Origin: Acidobacteriota bacterium
GTDB taxonomy: Bacteria > Acidobacteriota > Vicinamibacteria > Vicinamibacterales > 2-12-FULL-66-21
Reading direction: 5' to 3'
Length of the DNA: 64,000 nucleotides
NCBI GenBank assembly: GCA_016184105.1
Contig: JACPDI010000028.1
Span: 1-64,000 of the forward strand
Shown: positions 63,085 through 64,000 of the stretch, piece after piece
How the letters are laid out: each line of letters opens with the position of its first letter
Position numbering within the stretch: position 1 is the stretch's first letter
Position numbers and translations under genes: made by a program
The notes under the pieces: model-generated
Databases searched by the model: none
What the model was told of the DNA's origin: nothing
The model's input: the letters and a program-made list of their open reading frames with translations, nothing else

Positions 63085-63273
63085 GACAAGCTGGGCGTCG
63101 CGGGCACCCGTCAGGAGCGCGTAGTTCCGGCTACGCTCGTTCGGCACCCGTCCATGATCTGTGCCAAGCCTCAACGCTAAATTTAGGACCACGACAATTG
63201 GCGCAGTCGCCGTCCTATGTTGTTTGCCGATCCTCGCCAGCCCTCCGTGCGCTTTCGGATCGCTTGGTGGAGC
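63085..63273. other. Non-coding gap, nothing recognised
   Basis: Between the MNT operators and the inverted 9-mer copy I see no supported gene. An AT-richer patch lies at 63175-63200. Confidence 0.3.
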
Positions 63274-63303
63274 GTCCGCGCCTTCTGCGCGTTCCGCGGT
63301 GAG
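63274..63303. repeat. Inverted, degenerate copy of the 9-mer repeat
   Basis: CGCGCCTTCTGCGCGTTCCGCGGTGA is the reverse complement of the left copy at about 61804-61834, with several substitutions. Confidence 0.55.
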
Positions 63304-63308
63304 CGCTC

Positions 63309-64000
63309 TTATCGGGCGTAGCGCTTGCGAATGGCCGGCATGAGATATTCGGCAAACGCGCGCTCCAGATCGTAGGCCGGCGCGAAGCTCCAATCGCGGC
63401 GCGCGGCCGCATCGTCCACGTCTTCCGGCCACGAGTCGACGATCCCCTGCCGCCGGTGGTCCACCTCGAAGGTGATCGCCGCCGACGGAAACTCCCGCAG
63501 CACGATCTGGCGGATCTCTTCGGCCGAGGCGTTGAACGCGCGCACGTTGTAAGCCGCGAGCGTCAGGCGCTCGCGCGGCGCCGCAGCCAGCGCCAGGAGC
63601 GCGTCCACGCCGTCAGGCATCGCCATGAAGGGAATGCGCGTATCCGGCCGCACGAAGCAGGCGTAAGGCTCCCCTTGCGCTGCGGCGTGCAGCATCTCCG
63701 GCCCGTAATCCGACGTCCCGCCTGACGGAACGGTGACCGCCGAAATCAGTCCCGGGAAGCGGACGCTGCGAAAGTCGACGTGGCCGTTGGTGGGCTTCGG
63801 CGCCAGCTGCTTGTAGTGCCGCGCGTAGTAGCGGCCGATCTGCTCGCAGTACAACTTGTTGCACCCGTACATCGTTGTCGGCTGCGCCCACTCATCTTCA
63901 CGCACCGCGCCCGCCGCGCGCTTGGCCTCGAGGCTCGGCAGGCCGTACGCCGCGATGGATGAGGGGTACAGGAACGTCACGGGCCTGCCGTGCGACTCGG
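63309..64000 (-). CDS. L-threonine 3-dehydrogenase-like SDR (5' end outside window)
   Basis: The C-terminal 230 or so residues of an extended SDR are present. FLYPSSIAAYG, QPTTMYGCNKLYCEQIGRYY (Tyr-x3-Lys active site), and FRSVRFPGLIS, GGTSDYGPEMLHAA are the pattern of UDP-galactose-epimerase-like L-threonine dehydrogenases, which oxidise threonine to 2-amino-3-ketobutyrate. The N-terminal Rossmann motif and start codon lie beyond base 64000. It is divergent from nothing in this window; a 230-base gap separates it from the MNT promoter. Confidence 0.8.
   Translation of the reverse strand, partial: ESHGRPVTFLYPSSIAAYGLPSLEAKRAAGAVREDEWAQPTTMYGCNKLYCEQIGRYYARHYKQLAPKPTNGHVDFRSVRFPGLISAVTVPSGGTSDYGPEMLHAAAQGEPYACFVRPDTRIPFMAMPDGVDALLALAAAPRERLTLAAYNVRAFNASAEEIRQIVLREFPSAAITFEVDHRRQGIVDSWPEDVDDAAARRDWSFAPAYDLERAFAEYLMPAIRKRYAR

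Overview
The window is GC-rich DNA from what looks like a free-living soil or sediment bacterium. An Oar-type TonB receptor with an N-terminal carboxypeptidase-regulatory-like domain, several secreted peptidases (S9, S10, M14, M28), TAXI-type TRAP transport and dense intergenic palindromes and heptamer repeats all fit Acidobacteriota, most likely class Vicinamibacteria. That assignment is inference from gene content; the window holds no rRNA. Many genes have a TANNNT box 5-7 bases before the start codon, as expected for leaderless transcripts; others have strong AGGAGG sites.

Layout. 1-4700: an inverted 14-mer repeat array, a small membrane protein, tRNA-Thr(CGT), then a toxin-antitoxin island: a Fic protein with its antitoxin-like partner, an intact hipBA pair behind four regularly spaced operators, and broken copies of the Fic pair on both sides of hipBA. 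4700-18500: MBL hydrolase, TAXI/TRAP transporter, S10 and S9 peptidases, YciH, a large TonB receptor. 18500-26600: a minus-strand carboxylate operon (aminotransferase, isocitrate/isopropylmalate dehydrogenase, HMG-CoA-lyase-like, class III CoA transferase, LeuC/LeuD-like dehydratase) divergent from citrate synthase. 26600-30000: a four-gene overlapping operon that looks like a methionine synthase taken apart: UroD-type methyltransferase, MetH-activation-like protein, corrinoid protein and homocysteine methyltransferase. 30000-53300: housekeeping and secreted functions (pyrophosphatase, QueE, WYL regulator, RRM protein, M14 peptidase, pilin-like protein, TAXI lipoprotein, EttA, ornithine cyclodeaminase family, second TonB receptor, M28, ChaN, YceI, TerC, a domain-swapped aconitase with a frameshift, ApaG, Aat).

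53300-61000 holds an ArsR regulator followed by six genes of a group-4-hydrogenase/complex I-like membrane complex. The large subunit has lost all four cysteines that bind the NiFe centre (now Ser, Thr, Ser, Gly) while the small subunit keeps its FeS cysteines. This is an energy-converting-hydrogenase-related (Ehr) complex with no visible hydrogenase chemistry. A truncated FkbM-like pseudogene and a [2Fe-2S] ferredoxin follow. 61800-63300 is an MNT-HEPN module with paired operators, bracketed by inverted copies of a 9-mer repeat, and the window ends inside a threonine-dehydrogenase-like SDR gene.

The two most interesting systems are the split corrinoid methyltransferase operon, whose methyl donor is unknown, and the Ehr complex, whose redox substrate is unknown. 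REP-type palindromes are also active here: one supplies sequence for the stop codons of two convergent genes, and another has replaced the catalytic core of a HAD phosphatase.
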